Shown here: one piece after another, positions 8,976 to 11,153 of the stretch
Layout: every line of letters begins with the position of its first letter
Position numbering within the stretch: position 1 is the stretch's first letter
Assembly (NCBI GenBank): GCA_037439945.1
Contig: JBBIVA010000126.1
Span: forward strand, 1 to 11,153
Source: CALEUX01 sp037439945
GTDB lineage: Bacteria; Bacteroidota; Bacteroidia; Bacteroidales; Marinilabiliaceae
DNA: 11,153 bases
Reading direction: 5' to 3'
Translations under genes and position numbers: made by a program
Notes under the pieces: generated by a model
Told to the model about the DNA's origin: nothing
Seen by the model: the letters and a program-made list of their open reading frames with translations, nothing else
Databases searched by the model: none

Positions 8976-9191
8976 AGAATTTTGACCTGTAGTAAAAATT
9001 GGTCCCAATCCTGTTACGCAGTATTACAAATGTTCCGAATTTTCGACCAACCGGGGTTTAACTTTCGTATTAGTTAAAATACCATGTAATAATTGTGAGA
9101 TTTGAAAATGTTAATCACCCCAACAACCGAATTTCCATCCCAAAAAGCTGGTTTGACTTTTATTTTTTTATTTCCGGTTTTTAATAATAAT

Positions 9192-9199
9192 TAATTTTG
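9192..9199 (+). promoter_or_regulatory. Candidate -7 box for the plus-strand gene
   Basis: TAATTTTG matches the Bacteroidota -7 consensus TAnnTTTG. Transcription would begin near 9206, giving a leader of about 137 nt that starts just before the inverted repeats at 9211-9280. The -33 element is poor: only TTTC near 9171, with 17 bp spacing. Confidence 0.35.
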
Positions 9200-9210
9200 A
9201 CCGAAGAAAT

Positions 9211-9280
9211 GATGGCTTAATTTTAAAACCTTCATTTTTGATAATCACCTTAAAAGCAGCCATCGTAGTATATTTACTAC
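9211..9280 (+). promoter_or_regulatory. Potentially structured 5' leader (two adjacent stems)
   Basis: GATGGCT (9211-9217) is complementary to AGCCATC (9258-9264). Inside it, TTTTAA (9221-9226) pairs with TTAAAA (9250-9255) across a small internal loop. Directly abutting at 9265-9280 is a second hairpin, GTAGTA-TATT-TACTAC. Together they could stack as two helices in the leader of the gene starting at 9343. No known riboswitch class is recognised. A DNA-level role, such as an operator, is equally possible. Confidence 0.4.
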
Positions 9281-9342
9281 AATACTCCAGTTTCATATCA
9301 TAAACCCTTTATCAATATCAACAACCTTAATATTTAATTATT

Positions 9343-11153
9343 ATGTTACTTCACACTTTTCATGTACCTGTTATGGGAATTGGATATACCATTGATACAC
9401 CCATTAAAGTGGCTCATTTGGGAATATCATCAGCAATTTCGTTGGTTGATGATATGTTGTGCGAGCGAATGAGGGAGTTTTATTGTTTAAAATTTGGATT
9501 TAGCTTTAAACCAATTACTGCGATAAACAAAGATTCAAGAGCCGACAGAATAACTGCATATTTAAATTTGGTTAATAATATAGTTAACCAAAAATTAATT
9601 CAATATAAAGAGCTTATAATTCAGAAACATAATGAACTGGAAAAGTTTATTGCACTTTTGCCATCAACTTCAGAATTAGGAGAGAAGCTAAAAACTGCAA
9701 TTAGCCAGGCTAAACCCAATTTGATTAACGAATTAATTGAAAAGTATTTAATACCCGGGAGTATTGATGTAAACATTATGACAAAACTCGACAAGGATAA
9801 TTTTTATGACGGGGAGAAACTACCATCAGAATTCAATGATGCCCATTCTGCCCTAAGAGGATTTGCCCAAAGTGATCTTGGATCATCATTAATACTTTCG
9901 GCGGGCATGAATCCAAGGTTATACAATTACCTCGAAAAATTTGATGATTTCTACCCCAATGAAAAATTCGAATTCAGAAAAAAAATAATTTTAAAAGTAT
10001 CAGATTACCGCTCAGCAATTGTTCAGGGAAAATTTCTGGCAAAAAAAGGATTGTGGGTATCAGAATTCAGGGTTGAATCGGGGTTAAACTGTGGGGGCCA
10101 TGCATTTGCCACCCAGGGTTACCTTATGGGGCCTATTTTAGATGAATTTAGTAAAAACAGGGAGTTGCTTCATAAAGAACTTTTCGAAATTTATACTAAA
10201 GCCCTTGATGCAAAATCTAAACCAACACCTCAATCGGCACCCCCTATGAAATTAACTGCACAAGGTGGGGTTGGAACTGCCGAAGAACACAATTATCTTT
10301 TAAAAAAATATAATCTTGACAGTATTGGATGGGGGTCACCATTTTTACTGGTTCCCGAAGTTACTTCAGTTGATGATGAAACTATTGAATTACTGGCTAA
10401 AGCAGGTGAAAGTGATTTCTATTTAAGCGACATATCACCTGTTGGTGTTTTATTTAACAATGTTAAAGGAAACTCAAAAGATATTGAGAAGCAGGAGAGA
10501 ATAAAAAGAGGGGCCCCGGGGGCAGCCTGCACCAAAAAGTTCCTTTTACTGAATATAGATTCAAATGGTGATCAAATTTGTACCGGTTCGCGTAAATACC
10601 AAAAACAAAAAATTGACGACCTAAACAAAAAAGGTTTAACCGAAACCGAATACCAATTTGAGTTTAACCGTATTACAGCAAAAGCCTGTATTTGTAATGG
10701 CTTGGGAAGTTCTACACTAAAATCGCACGGTTTAGATACCAAAAATGAAGGCGCCGGAGTATCGGTTTGCCCTGGTCCAAACCTGGCGTATTTTAACCGA
10801 AAAGCTTCGTTAAAAGAGATGGTTGACCATATTTATGGTCGCATCAACCTTATTAGTTCACCGCACAGGCCCAACCTGTTTGTGAAGGAACTGGATATGT
10901 ATCTCGAATACATCAACAAACAATTTAACGAAACAAGCGGTGTACCTGCCTCTAAAACCATTGATGGATGGAACGAATACCTTACTAATTTGACTGTTGG
11001 TACTGAATTTTACTTACAGATGTTTACACTGGATACCAATTGGAAAAATGAGACAAGGATTAAAACCCTTCAACGGCTCGAAACAAGTAAGCAACATTTA
11101 GCTAACCTCAAGAAAGTACTTGAAGAATTAAAAGCAAGAAAAGAGGTTTTGGT
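9343..11153 (+). CDS. Nitronate monooxygenase-like (NPD) TIM-barrel protein, 3' end cut off
   Basis: An open frame of 603 codons runs off the window end. The ATG at 9343 follows an in-frame TAA at 9328-9330, so the start is well fixed; no Shine-Dalgarno sequence is seen. I do not recognise a named gene, but the layout suggests an FMN-dependent TIM barrel of the 2-nitropropane dioxygenase / nitronate monooxygenase superfamily. The N-terminus HVPVMGIGYTIDTPIKVAHL (7-26) resembles the family's first strand and helix. SGLNCGGHAFA (246-256) resembles the EAGGH segment with its catalytic His (here His253). QGGVGTAEE (307-315) with IGWGSPFL (328-335) resembles the phosphate-binding loops. Unlike simple family members, it has a charged helical insertion at about residues 85-185. 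A C-terminal region also carries five cysteines, Cys396, Cys413, Cys449, Cys451 and Cys476, which might bind a metal or Fe-S cluster. The tail (about 565-603) looks helical. PfaD-like proteins or an uncharacterised family are alternatives. It reads as one intact gene; substrate and pathway are unknown. Confidence 0.72.
   Translation, partial: MLLHTFHVPVMGIGYTIDTPIKVAHLGISSAISLVDDMLCERMREFYCLKFGFSFKPITAINKDSRADRITAYLNLVNNIVNQKLIQYKELIIQKHNELEKFIALLPSTSELGEKLKTAISQAKPNLINELIEKYLIPGSIDVNIMTKLDKDNFYDGEKLPSEFNDAHSALRGFAQSDLGSSLILSAGMNPRLYNYLEKFDDFYPNEKFEFRKKIILKVSDYRSAIVQGKFLAKKGLWVSEFRVESGLNCGGHAFATQGYLMGPILDEFSKNRELLHKELFEIYTKALDAKSKPTPQSAPPMKLTAQGGVGTAEEHNYLLKKYNLDSIGWGSPFLLVPEVTSVDDETIELLAKAGESDFYLSDISPVGVLFNNVKGNSKDIEKQERIKRGAPGAACTKKFLLLNIDSNGDQICTGSRKYQKQKIDDLNKKGLTETEYQFEFNRITAKACICNGLGSSTLKSHGLDTKNEGAGVSVCPGPNLAYFNRKASLKEMVDHIYGRINLISSPHRPNLFVKELDMYLEYINKQFNETSGVPASKTIDGWNEYLTNLTVGTEFYLQMFTLDTNWKNETRIKTLQRLETSKQHLANLKKVLEELKARKEVL

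Larger units (their letters stand above)
8890..9342. other. Divergent intergenic region
   Basis: This spacer of 453 bases lies between mutS2 (minus) and the plus-strand gene. No gene or RNA family is recognised in it. The mutS2 half has a TACATTTG box (minus strand). The other half has a TAATTTTG box and two adjacent inverted repeats that could fold in the leader RNA. Weaker symmetry is seen in TTGGTC (8999-9004) against GACCAA (9045-9050). The region presumably holds the promoters of both flanking genes. Confidence 0.7.

Noticed and set aside
9240..9280. Inverted repeats near 9211-9280 as a mobile-element end or attachment site
   Set aside because: No transposase or integrase, no target-site duplication and no second copy in the window.

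Overview
The window looks like chromosomal DNA of a Bacteroidota bacterium. The evidence is a large secreted protease ending in a type IX secretion (T9SS) sorting domain, AT-rich spacers, starts without clear Shine-Dalgarno sequences, candidate TAnnTTTG promoter boxes, and a membrane-bound LytTR regulator of a kind common in this phylum. I see no sign of a phage, insertion sequence, CRISPR array, tRNA or rRNA.

Layout from left to right: (1) 24-899, minus strand: a four-helix membrane protein with a C-terminal LytTR DNA-binding domain. (2) 900-1861: a long AT-rich spacer of about 960 bp with no convincing gene, but with several perfect short palindromes and one spaced direct repeat. (3) 1862-6235, minus: a multidomain M6-family metalloprotease with signal peptide, propeptide, HEFGHNLGAPD zinc site, fibronectin-like and jelly-roll (choice-of-anchor J) modules and a T9SS C-terminal domain. 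A stem-loop lies just past its stop. (4) 6236-6384: a spacer of about 150 bp with no gene and no confident regulatory site. (5) 6385-8889, minus: MutS2, complete, with a GTG start. (6) 8890-9342: a divergent spacer of about 450 bp holding candidate promoters for both sides and a potentially structured leader for the plus-strand gene. (7) 9343-11153, plus: a long open reading frame cut by the window end. It resembles a nitronate monooxygenase / 2-nitropropane dioxygenase-type TIM barrel, with a large insertion and an unusual cysteine-bearing C-terminal region.

The genes do not form an obvious pathway. MutS2 and the protease are on the same strand but about 150 bp apart, and the protease and the LytTR gene are about 960 bp apart, so co-transcription is not evident. 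The LytTR protein has no sensor kinase partner in the window. The least explained item is the plus-strand gene at the right edge, together with its possible structured leader. No clearly new multi-gene system is visible.
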